NCBI GenBank assembly: GCA_029262235.1
Contig: JAJCZU010000007.1
Coordinates: forward strand, 1 to 64,000
From: Candidatus Eiseniibacteriota bacterium
GTDB taxonomy: Bacteria > Orphanbacterota > Orphanbacteria > Orphanbacterales > Orphanbacteraceae
Reading direction: 5' to 3'
DNA: 64,000 nucleotides
Below, one piece after another: positions 16,200 through 24,400 of this stretch. The notes under the pieces are model-generated. The model was not told the origin of the DNA, searched no databases, and worked only from the letters and a program-made list of their open reading frames with translations. Position 1 is the first letter of the stretch. The number at the start of each line of letters is the position of its first letter. The position numbers and the translations under genes are program-made.

Positions 16200-17012
16200 T
16201 CAGCTCTTCGAGTCCGATGCTCCCATGAGAACTTCACGAATCAACCGGTACTGCTCGCGCATGCGTTTGTATTCGCCGGCCGCTTTTCCATCGGCGCCGA
16301 CCTCCTGCTCCGCCACCCACGCTTCGACCCGCTCGCATGCCTGCAGAATCGTTTCGCCGGTCGGGAGTTCGAGCCCCGTGTTCGCACCGTGAGCGACGAG
16401 CGCGCGCACGACATCGACGTGCCGATCATCGAAATGGCGATGCCAGTGCGTGATGACCTTTCCGAGAACGGGGACGCCGCCGTGTTCGGCATTCGGATTG
16501 GCGCCTGAGTCGAGAAACGCGGATACGTAGAGGGCGCGGTCGTCCGCCGAAACGAGTCGACCGCTTGCGTCGCCGAGTTCCGACGGATACGCGAGCGCGA
16601 AAATCAGACCACGATCCATCGCGACATCCCGTTCATGTCGAAAGAGCTTCGCCTCGAAATAGGTTGCGGGCGTCTCTTCCTTCTCGGGCGCGAGTCCCAT
16701 TTCCGATTCCTGAAATGCCGACGGGGTGTTCGTGTAATAGGAAATGTAAAGCAGGTCGGCGCCTTTGCGGGAGGCTTCGCGCATGATCTGCGCGCGCGCG
16801 CCCTGGCCGCGTGCGAGAATCTCGCCCATGTCCACATAGCCGTCAAGGCGAACGGCCAGCTCGGGTCGGGAAGATACGAGGGGGGTGGTGCGACCGCCGG
16901 AGCCCGGGTCGTCGTCATAGATGCGCGAGTATTCGACCTGTGTGCAGCCGAGCAGCATGATTGCGACGTGGGCCGCCGCCAGATGAAAACGTTTCGGGAG
17001 CGTCCTCCGCAT
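16200..17012 (-). CDS. Ankyrin-repeat lipoprotein
   Basis: The ATG has GGAGG five bases upstream. The 270-residue product starts with a lipoprotein signal ending in the lipobox MLLGC (Cys23). Ankyrin-like repeats are visible in the C-terminal half: ALYVSAFLDSGANPNAEHGG, then VDVVRALVAHGANTGLELPTGETILQAC. The middle (about 40-150) is not recognised. Ankyrin repeats usually mediate protein binding. It follows the aspartoacylase-like gene by 53 bases on the same strand and may be the last gene of the RimK operon. Confidence 0.72.
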   Translation of the reverse strand: MRRTLPKRFHLAAAHVAIMLLGCTQVEYSRIYDDDPGSGGRTTPLVSSRPELAVRLDGYVDMGEILARGQGARAQIMREASRKGADLLYISYYTNTPSAFQESEMGLAPEKEETPATYFEAKLFRHERDVAMDRGLIFALAYPSELGDASGRLVSADDRALYVSAFLDSGANPNAEHGGVPVLGKVITHWHRHFDDRHVDVVRALVAHGANTGLELPTGETILQACERVEAWVAEQEVGADGKAAGEYKRMREQYRLIREVLMGASDSKS

Positions 17013-17065
17013 GGCACCTCCACTCCGTTGCGGATGCGCTCCCACAATACCACAATGCGAGGGGG

Positions 17066-18202
17066 CTAGTCGACGGAAGCGATATGGACGATCGCGTCTC
17101 CCCGGTGCACGACGGCCACCCGCGTCATGCCGATGATCATGCCGTCGACTTTCGCCCGGATGACGGACTCCCACTGCGTGGCGGCGTCGTAGATGACCGC
17201 GATCCTGTCGCCTCTCTTGACGCTCGCCCCGATGCGGACAGTCAGCTGGCAGAGTCCCGAACGCCGCGCACGCACCCACTGGCTCGCGTGCGATCGCGCC
17301 GGACTGTTCGTAACCGGCGGGAGCCCCGACTCATACATGCCGAGCCGTTCGAGCACGCGCCTGACGCCTTCGTAACCGACCCGGAACGCTTCGCGATTGA
17401 AACGAAGCGCCTCCCCGCCCTCATAGACCAGAACGGGGATCCCCATTTTGGCCGCGGTCGCGCGAAGCGATCCGCCCCGAAGCGGGGCGTGCAGGTTGAG
17501 CGGAGCGCCGAAGACATCCGCGTATTCCGCCGTCACGGGATCTTCGAGGTCGCACCGGATCTGCGGAAGATTCGTCCGGCCATCGGAGCCCGTATGCAGG
17601 TCGAATCCGAGGCTCGACCCCGCAACGATATGCGTCATGAAAAGGTGCGCGAGCTGCGAAGCCATCGAGCCGCGCTCCGAGCCCGGGAACGAACGATTGA
17701 GATCGCGCCGGTCCGGAAGATAGCGCGATTCCTTGATCAGCCCGAACACGTTCACGACCGGAACGGCAATCACGGTCCCCTTGAGCCGGGACGGTTCGAT
17801 GTCGTTCACGAGTTCGCGAATGATCGGAATGCCGTTCAGTTCGTCGCCATGAACGACCGCGTTCACCCAGACGCGGGGACCGCGCCGCTTCCCGTGCAGA
17901 ACCGCAACCGGAATGGACGCCCACGTTCCCGTTGCAAGCCGGGAGAACGGAAGTTCCAGTCGCGTAAGCTCACCAGGCCGCGCCATGATCGGGCCGATCG
18001 AGATCGGACCCCACTTCTCCCGACCGCCCGTGGCGCCTGGTCTGGTTGTTTTGCCCGGCAAGTCCGGCCTGCCCGGCGTGGGCGATTGAGCCGTCTTGGC
18101 CGACTTCGCGGACACGGCCGACTTCGCCGACTTCGTCGTCTTGCCCGGTTTGCTCGTCTTGCCCGGTTTGCCCGGCTTGCCCGGTTCGCTCGCTTTGCTC
18201 AA
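17066..18202 (-). CDS. Succinylglutamate desuccinylase/aspartoacylase-like hydrolase
   Basis: A 378-residue member of the AstE/AspA zinc-carboxypeptidase-like family. The metal ligands are visible as H118-G-D-E121 (VVHGDELNG) and H203 (DLHTGSDG); the substrate motif DLNRSFPG is at 167-174. The TTG start overlaps the rimK stop (TTGA), with GGAGAGG upstream. The first 60 residues are a low-complexity Lys/Pro/Gly then Ser/Ala/Lys tail ([20 protein letters not shown]), unusual for the family. Neighbouring rimK and a RimB-like gene is a recurrent arrangement, so the substrate may be a glutamylated protein or peptide. Confidence 0.85.
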   Translation of the reverse strand: MSKASEPGKPGKPGKTSKPGKTTKSAKSAVSAKSAKTAQSPTPGRPDLPGKTTRPGATGGREKWGPISIGPIMARPGELTRLELPFSRLATGTWASIPVAVLHGKRRGPRVWVNAVVHGDELNGIPIIRELVNDIEPSRLKGTVIAVPVVNVFGLIKESRYLPDRRDLNRSFPGSERGSMASQLAHLFMTHIVAGSSLGFDLHTGSDGRTNLPQIRCDLEDPVTAEYADVFGAPLNLHAPLRGGSLRATAAKMGIPVLVYEGGEALRFNREAFRVGYEGVRRVLERLGMYESGLPPVTNSPARSHASQWVRARRSGLCQLTVRIGASVKRGDRIAVIYDAATQWESVIRAKVDGMIIGMTRVAVVHRGDAIVHIASVD

Positions 18203-19101
18203 CCTTGAATCCTCTCCCTCTTCTTGCCCGGCGTGGCGTGTTTTTCGATGTAGCGGATGATCGCGTCCGCCACATCGATGCCGGTCGCCTTTTCAATTCC
18301 TTCTAGGCCGGGTGAGGAGTTCACTTCCATGATCATCGGGCCGTCGTTCGATCGGAGCATGTCGACACCCGCCACGCGAAGAGCCAGTGTCTTCGCCGCC
18401 TGAACCGCCAGCTTGCGTTCGGCGGGCGAGAGCTTGACCGCCGTCGCCGATCCGCCCCTGTGCAGGTTCGACCGGAACTCCCCTTCCGGCCCCTGCCGCA
18501 GCATCGACGCGACGACCCGGTCACCGACGACGAACGCGCGCACGTCGGCGCCTCCCGCTTCTGCGATAAACTGCTGCACGAGGATGTTCGCGTCGAGCTG
18601 GCGGAACGCGCTGATGACGGATTCGGCCGCCTTGTCCGTTTCGGCGAGCACGACGCCGGTGCCCTGCGTGCCCTCCAGCAGCTTGATCACGAGCGGCGCG
18701 CCGCCCACCGTGTCGATGACGCCGTCGATGTCCTTCGTCGAACGCGCGAACCCGGTCACGGGAAGGTGCACGCCGGCACGCGCCAGAAGCTGCAGCGCGC
18801 GCAACTTGTCACGCGAGCGCGCGATTCCGATCGACGAGTTCACGGAGTACTCGCCCATCATCTCGAACTGGCGCACGACGGCCGTGCCATAAAACGTCAT
18901 GGAGGCGCCGATGCGCGGAATGATTGCGTCGAACGTGAGCGGGTGCGACGCGTACAGAACGCGCGGCTTCCGCGACGTGATGTTCATATAGCAGCGAATG
19001 TAGTCGATGATTTTCGCGTCGTGACCACGCGCTTCCGCCGCTTCGCGCAATCTCCGCGTCGAATAAAGCTCTGCCTTGCGGGAGAGAATGCCGATTTTCA
19101 C
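18199..19101 (-). CDS. rimK: RimK-type ATP-grasp glutamate ligase
   Basis: Starting at GTG 19101 the product is 300 residues, the same length as E. coli RimK, which adds glutamates to the C-terminus of ribosomal protein S6. Family motifs are [20 protein letters not shown] at the start, the ATP-grasp core [16 protein letters not shown], the Gly-rich lid, and [19 protein letters not shown] at the metal-binding end. GTG overlaps the stop of the RimB-like gene (GTGA), and AAGGAAA is upstream. The operon order RimB-like, RimK, aspartoacylase-like supports a protein-modification role. Confidence 0.93.
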   Translation of the reverse strand: MKIGILSRKAELYSTRRLREAAEARGHDAKIIDYIRCYMNITSRKPRVLYASHPLTFDAIIPRIGASMTFYGTAVVRQFEMMGEYSVNSSIGIARSRDKLRALQLLARAGVHLPVTGFARSTKDIDGVIDTVGGAPLVIKLLEGTQGTGVVLAETDKAAESVISAFRQLDANILVQQFIAEAGGADVRAFVVGDRVVASMLRQGPEGEFRSNLHRGGSATAVKLSPAERKLAVQAAKTLALRVAGVDMLRSNDGPMIMEVNSSPGLEGIEKATGIDVADAIIRYIEKHATPGKKRERIQG

Positions 19102-19580
19102 TGGGACATTTTCCTTTTCTTCAAGCTTTTCTTCTTCTTGCGTCGCGGAACGAGCTCGCGAAAGAGAAACGATCGTCCGGGATTGACGGTGAAGCGGTTT
19201 CGCACGGCTTCGCGTCCGAGCAGCATGCGGAATCCCATGAGGTCCCGGGACGTGAGATTGAGCTCGATGAGCCAGGCGGCCCCGTTCAAATGGAGATGGG
19301 TGCGGATCACCGGGCGCAGTTCCTTGCGGCCGTTCGAGCTTCTGACCGTTCGGAAGTCGTGGATGGGGAATTCGCACTCGATCACTTGCTTCGAGTCGCG
19401 TTGCATGGGGTGGATGGAGAAGCGGATCCACTGGCGATCCCGCTTCGCGAACCGTTCCATATCGAATGCATGTAGCGAGGAGGTGCGCGCGCCCGTGTCG
19501 ACCTTTGCCTTGATGCGCTCCACGCCGAGGTCGGGCATACCGACCCATTCCCGCCAGCCGATCACTTCAAGTTCCGTCAT
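19098..19580 (-). CDS. RimB-like retropepsin-fold protease (ATP-dependent zinc protease family)
   Basis: A 160-residue protein with the aspartic-protease-like motif [13 protein letters not shown] (D28-T29-G30) near the N-terminus and the family segments [26 protein letters not shown] and FRMLLGREA. These proteins (DUF785, RimB in the Pseudomonas rimABK operon) act with RimK. The C-terminus is a strongly basic tail ([12 protein letters not shown]). ATG 19580 has GGAGAGG upstream. It overlaps rimK by four bases. Confidence 0.87.
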   Translation of the reverse strand: MTELEVIGWREWVGMPDLGVERIKAKVDTGARTSSLHAFDMERFAKRDRQWIRFSIHPMQRDSKQVIECEFPIHDFRTVRSSNGRKELRPVIRTHLHLNGAAWLIELNLTSRDLMGFRMLLGREAVRNRFTVNPGRSFLFRELVPRRKKKKSLKKRKMSQ

Positions 19581-19634
19581 TTCAGCACCTCTCCGTGGAT
19601 CTTTCCAGAGAGGGCGCATTCCCGTCAAGCGGTG

Positions 19635-20270
19635 TCAGGACTTCATGCGAAGCTTCGGGACGACGAAGCTGTCGGGCGTCGCCGTGAACAGGTCGCGATT
19701 CTCCTCGCTCAGGAAGTAGAACGGGATCCCCCCGTGATCCGTGCTCGGCGAAAGCGAGTTCGGCTCGAACCGCTGCATCGTAACGGGATCGGTCACGATA
19801 CCGACGTACTCGAGCGGCTTTTTCGCGAACTTCTCGCGTTCACGGCTCGTTGCGAAGTAGAAGATTTCGTGGTTCACGCGGGTACGATGCTCGGCGTCCA
19901 TCCTGGCGGGCATGCGCGGATTGACGGCGCACCGCACGGAGAGGTCGAGTTCATCGAGGTACGGGTCGGGGTCTTGCACGAAGACCTTGACGCAGGGGCT
20001 TCAGCAGAATCCGATCGGGCGCCCGTTCACATACACGGCGCCCATCTTGCGGTTCAGCTTGACCTGGCGCACGATGCAGCGATCGTTCATCGAGAGCGTG
20101 CCGTCTTCGTATCGAACGCGGGGGAACTCCGCTGTCGTGTCCTCGTAGGCGGCCATCCCGTCGAACACCAGCGGCTCGGGCGGAACGTCGCGCGAACAGG
20201 CGCCGAGCAGAACGAAGAACGCGGCGGCGGCCAGGTTGCGTGGCATATCAGCGGACAGACGAACAGACAT
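19635..20270 (-). CDS. Candidate selenoprotein: lipoprotein with YHS/TRASH-like repeats and in-frame TGA
   Basis: Read through an in-frame TGA at 20001-20003, this is a 211-residue lipoprotein. The ATG follows AGGAGGAGG, and the signal ends in the lipobox LLGAC (Cys25). The TGA codon is residue 90 in VNGRPIGFC-U-SPCVKVF, then QDPDPYL. The protein at 38325-39134 has [16 protein letters not shown] then RANPDIYL at the same place, so the TGA replaces the second Cys of an FCCxxC metal- or thiol-binding motif. Two further YHS-like repeats follow (VNHEIFYFATSREREKF and GIPFYFLSEENRDLF). A SECIS-like hairpin lies just after the TGA. If TGA were a true stop, the conserved DPxxYL tail and both later repeats would be lost. 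Selenium machinery is not in this window. Confidence 0.75.
19965..19991 (-). promoter_or_regulatory. SECIS-like hairpin downstream of the TGA codon
   Basis: In the mRNA, GGTCTT pairs perfectly with AAGACC around the five-base loop CGTGC. Below this are a 2x2 internal loop and a three-pair GTC/GAC stem. The apical loop begins 20 bases after the TGA and has G as its second base. Both fit the published bacterial SECIS pattern (loop about 16-37 bases downstream, G in the first two loop positions). The hairpin falls in coding sequence, as bacterial SECIS elements do. Confidence 0.65.
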
Positions 20271-20420
20271 CGCGGACCTCCTCCTCTTTTCAGATTCGGT
20301 CCGATCGTATCGCGGCTCGAGGGGGGCGCGGGTAAAACGCGTGTAACAAGTGCGACGGAGCCCGCGCGCGGTGCGGCACGCCGGCACGGGAAAGGCGGGC
20401 AGGGCGCGACCGTGAAAGCG

Positions 20421-20894
20421 CTAGTCGCCCGTCTGCTGCGATTCGATGAGCTGGTCGCGGGTCACGTTTTCGACTTCTTCCATCATGATGCGCACGCTTG
20501 CGATCTTCTTCTCCGCCTTCGGGCGAATCGCCGAATCGGGAAACTCCGTCGCAACCTTGTCCAGATAGAAGAGTGACGTGCCGAAGTCGCGGAACGGATT
20601 CAGCGGGTTCGACCATACGTCGCCGAGCCCGAGCAGCGCGCGGGAGCGATCTTCGGCCGAGGCTTTCTTGTTGTCGTACACGCCCTGGTAGGAGTGAATC
20701 GATTCCATCCACTGGCCTTCGCCGGCGGCTCGCGACGCGTAAGAGAGCTTGTCTTCGTCGTCAACCGAGACGGGCAGGGTCGTGGATGTCGAGTACGATT
20801 CGTCGATCTCGCTTTTTGTCGTTTCGGTCTGCGAATAACGGCTGGAGCAGGACAGCAGCAGAAGCAGAACCGGTAGAATTCTGTAGTACTTCAT
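20421..20894 (-). CDS. Small lipoprotein with TPR-like helices
   Basis: A 157-residue lipoprotein; the signal KYYRILPVLLLLLSC ends in a lipobox with Cys17. The mature part is Ser/Thr-rich for about 45 residues, then helical with YASRAAGEGQWMESIHSYQG and ALLGLGDVW, which look like tetratricopeptide-type repeats of the BamD/YbgF kind. There is no Shine-Dalgarno before ATG 20894, but a full promoter ends seven bases upstream, so the message is probably leaderless. It may be the first gene of the minus-strand run that continues to the selenoprotein and RimK genes. The 150 bases downstream hold no gene. Confidence 0.65.
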   Translation of the reverse strand: MKYYRILPVLLLLLSCSSRYSQTETTKSEIDESYSTSTTLPVSVDDEDKLSYASRAAGEGQWMESIHSYQGVYDNKKASAEDRSRALLGLGDVWSNPLNPFRDFGTSLFYLDKVATEFPDSAIRPKAEKKIASVRIMMEEVENVTRDQLIESQQTGD

Positions 20895-20901
20895 GCCGGG
20901 C

Positions 20902-20930
20902 AGTATACTGGAAGTGCCCTTTCTCGCCAA
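20902..20930 (-). promoter_or_regulatory. Promoter TTGGCG-17-TATACT, leaderless spacing
   Basis: On the minus strand TTGGCG (20925-20930) and TATACT (20902-20907) are separated by exactly 17 bases. Only seven bases (GCCCGGC) lie between the -10 hexamer and ATG 20894, so transcription should begin at or beside the start codon. The 270 bases between this promoter and the CBM48 gene at 21168 hold no other gene. Confidence 0.6.
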
Positions 20931-21167
20931 CCGCGTTGCGACGCTCCCGCAAACCGTGCGGATTCAACCGGTTGCAGCCGGCCTCCGGCAGGCCGACTCT
21001 GTGGTAAGATCGAAGAAGGAAACCACTCCGTTCGACCCCGTGCCGCGGCGATGACAATCCATTGAAATCTCGCCCCGGGTCCTTGCGGAATGGGGCCATT
21101 GCGCCTAATTTATGACAGTTTACCAGCAGATACTTCCCGCGCCGCACCGCGGGGAAGAGGAGACGAG

Positions 21168-21461
21168 ATGAAAAAGACCTATACGAAGACCGGCAAGGGA
21201 TGCCGCGTGACCTTCACGCTTCCCGCCGAGTCCAAAGCGCGCAAAGCCTGCGTGCTCGGCGAATTCAATGACTGGGATCCGAAAGCCAATCCGCTGAAGA
21301 AGCGGAAGGACGGCAGCTTCTCGACGACGATCTCGCTCGACTCGGGCAAGGAATACCGCTACCGGTATCTTCTCGACGGCAAGAAGTGGGAAAACGACGG
21401 CGAAGCCGACAAGTTCATTCCGAACGAACACGGCGACGAAGACTCCGTCATCGTTCTCTAG
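21168..21461 (+). CDS. Stand-alone CBM48/glycogen-binding E-set domain protein
   Basis: A 97-residue protein made almost wholly of an isoamylase-N/AMPK-beta type glycogen-binding domain: VTFTLPAESKARKACVLGEF, the hallmark NDWDPKANPLKKRKDG, and EYRYRYLLDGKKWENDGEAD. Trp in NDW and in GKKW are the expected sugar-stacking residues. There is no signal peptide, so it is cytoplasmic. The ATG has GAGGAGA upstream. It may bind glycogen or regulate glycogen enzymes, though none are nearby. Confidence 0.85.
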   Translation: MKKTYTKTGKGCRVTFTLPAESKARKACVLGEFNDWDPKANPLKKRKDGSFSTTISLDSGKEYRYRYLLDGKKWENDGEADKFIPNEHGDEDSVIVL

Positions 21462-21496
21462 ATTTCGGACCTCCCGGTCTCGGACCGCAACCCGGC

Positions 21497-24400
21497 CTAC
21501 CGGCGAATGCGGCGATCCCCCTGGCGCAGGACAACAATTCTCCCGAGGGATTCGTCGCGTTCGCTGCCGTCGGCCGAAACGGCGGTGGCGCGCACGACGT
21601 ACACGCCGTTCGCCACGATATCGCCATCCGCATCCCGCCCGTCCCACGCACAGTTCAGCTTCTCCGCGCCCGCCGCGATGCATTCGCGAAACGTGCGGAT
21701 TCTGCGCCCGTTCACCGTAAAGATCTCGATCGTCAGTTCGCCCACCGAACCGAAGTCCGTATAGAAAACAGATTCCTCGCGTTCCGGATCGAACGGATTC
21801 GGATAGCTCAGTATGTCCTGCATGAAACCGAACGTGCCGTCTTCGGGAATCACGCGCAGGCGGCGAACCGTTTCGCTGCGATTTTTGCGCGCGTCCGAGA
21901 ATACGAACGTGAGCTCGTGCTCTTCCAGCGTGAGCGTGCCCGGCGCAACCAGTGCGGCCAGCGTGAAACGAAGACGCCCCGTGCGGAAGTTCGCCGGGTC
22001 GATGGCGAAGAACGGCAGCAGCGGAATCGGTTCGCCGCCGTCCACCCGCACGTGCATCTGATAGAACGGGTCCGACTGCAGAATGTTCACACCGCTCGAG
22101 TCCTGCACCGTGATTTCGATGGGCGTCGAGAGTTTGATCGGCGCCGGGTCCGCGTTCGAGAAGCCTTCGAACGCGATCATGACGCGTGGCGGGTCGGCGT
22201 CGTCGAATGGAAACGTGAGCGGGGCCGGCGCGATCCTTGCCGAGTCGCTCCCGCCCGACGCGTCGATCTGCGACGACTGCGAGAACGCGTACGCCGAGAC
22301 GCGGGCGAGCGAACCGTGCGCGGCGTCGACCGGCACGACGAACTCCGTCGCGAAACGCCCGGCGACGACCGGGAGCGTGGCGGTGTAAACGGGCTCACCC
22401 GTGAGCGTGTAGCGGATGCGTTTGTCCGTTGGAAACGAGGTGCAGAGGGAGTCCGTGTACAAGAACCCCGACGTGTCCGACATCTCGTGAACCGTGAGGA
22501 TCGCTTCTCCGCTGAACGAAGAGACAACATCGCCCGCCGTGCTTACGATCGTGCCGGCGAGCGAGGATACCGTGCCGGCCGTGAATGTGAGAGTGTCGCC
22601 GAGGTCGATCGCGAGCCGCGGAATCGCGAGCTCCATCGCCGGGTCGCCAAGAAGATGATTCTTGCGCGCGTTGATGTGGAAACTGGTCGAGTGGCTGGAG
22701 TTCGCCTTCGCAATCATCGCCGCAAGCCCGAGCGGAATCGTTTCGTGCGGCGCGGGGAAGAGGGCGTCGAAGAAGTCGAGTGACAGCCGCTCGGCTAGAT
22801 TGGCGAAACTCGGGCCGTTCGCTCCATATGCCGCAACAGCTCCCCCAGGCTCCAGGAACAGCAGCCGCTCACTGAGAGAGCTCTGCGTCTGCAGGTCAAA
22901 CGAACCTACGGAGCTCGTCCACGAAGTGAACAAGTACTCACTCCCCGCATTCGAGTCGCCACTGTTCTGCAAAGATGCAAGTGACAGCAGATTCTCGTCT
23001 GCCAGCTTGTCGAACCCACCTCGTCCAACATAGCTGCTGAACAGAAATCCATCGTCCATGCGTGAGAGCAGGTCAGCTTGCGCTTCGGGCTTCTCTCCGT
23101 CGGGGCGCGGCGTATACTCCGTAAGGTAAATGCGTGGCTTTTCAAGATTGACCGGGAGCCCGTTTGCAATCTCCTCCGCACCTTCGGTGAACCGGCCGCC
23201 AAACGCGCAGTCCCCCTCAAACCCCTGCAAATGGTCATCCGCCAGCATGAGTGTTTCGTTCTTCCATGTACCGAACGGAGGCGCAATGTCGTAATCCACG
23301 ATCTTCTTCTGCACGCCAAACAGCTCCGCCTCGTTTTGCGCCGGAAGCCGTCCGATCGCGAGATCGGGGAGGAGATCGTCTGCCGTATCCGGATAGACAA
23401 GCGTGTAGAAATCGTCGGTTCCGAAGGTGAATTCGGAGCGCCCCCGCCGATCGACCTCCTGCAGAGTCGGTACGTCGTTCCGATTGGTCGTGGTCGGAAG
23501 GCGATTGGCGATATCGGTCGTGGCGTCACCAGCGAGCAACACAAAGAGTGGACGGATGCTCCAGGCTCTGTACGCGCTCGCGAGAAAATCACGGATCGCT
23601 ACGGGGTCGCGAAGGCCCCAGGCGTAGACGTCGAAGATGTCGAGCATGCGCGCGATGTAGGTCGAGTGCTCGAGACTGCGATGGCGCACGAGCGTTTCGA
23701 TTTCGTCGAAAAAGAACTCACCCGTGATCGCCACGTACTCCGCGCCCTCGGTCTCGGCGCGCAGGTCCGCAGGTCGCGTAAGCTCGATCGATGAAGGAAC
23801 GATCCACGCGTCGGCGTCGAGCGCGATCGCGTGCGTGCGCGACAAAGCCTCGTACGCGAACTGGAGTCGATCTCCCGAGACGGTCGAGCTCCTCCACTCG
23901 CGCGGCGCGAGCCGGTCACTGACATCGAAAACGCGCGCGGTCCCCGTCACCCCGCCGATGGATAGCGCATGGCTGCCCGGTTCCAGCGAAAAGGCGAGCG
24001 TGCCTTCGATTGCTTCGAAAAATCGATCGTAGAAGATTTCGATCCAGTCGAGCCAGAGCTCGGCGCGGCGTCGGGCCTCGATGCGGACCCTGTTCTCACC
24101 ACCCGTGACAGTTACGCTGGAGTCGATGAGTATCTGAGAGACGATTGCCCCGTTCTCGATGCGCGAACTGACCCACTGCGTCGAGTCCGGTTCTCCGTCG
24201 TTCAGTGTGAAGCGAACATCCTGACTGCCCCCGTTGTCATTCGCTCGTTCGTTTGCATCGTGAATCATGTGAATGCGAAGCACTCCGGGGGCGGCAGTGT
24301 CCGCGTGAACCAGGTGCGGCTGGCGATACGTCTTATCGTTACGGCTTCTTGTGAGTTCGTCCCAGAAGTAGAAGTCAGTGCCGAACCGTGTAATGTCGGC

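Noticed and set aside
19635-20003. Reading the selenoprotein locus as two separate genes split at TGA 20001-20003
   Set aside because: The downstream part has no credible start of its own at the motif, and the FCxxC motif plus DPxxYL tail is continuous across the TGA when compared with the Cys paralogue.
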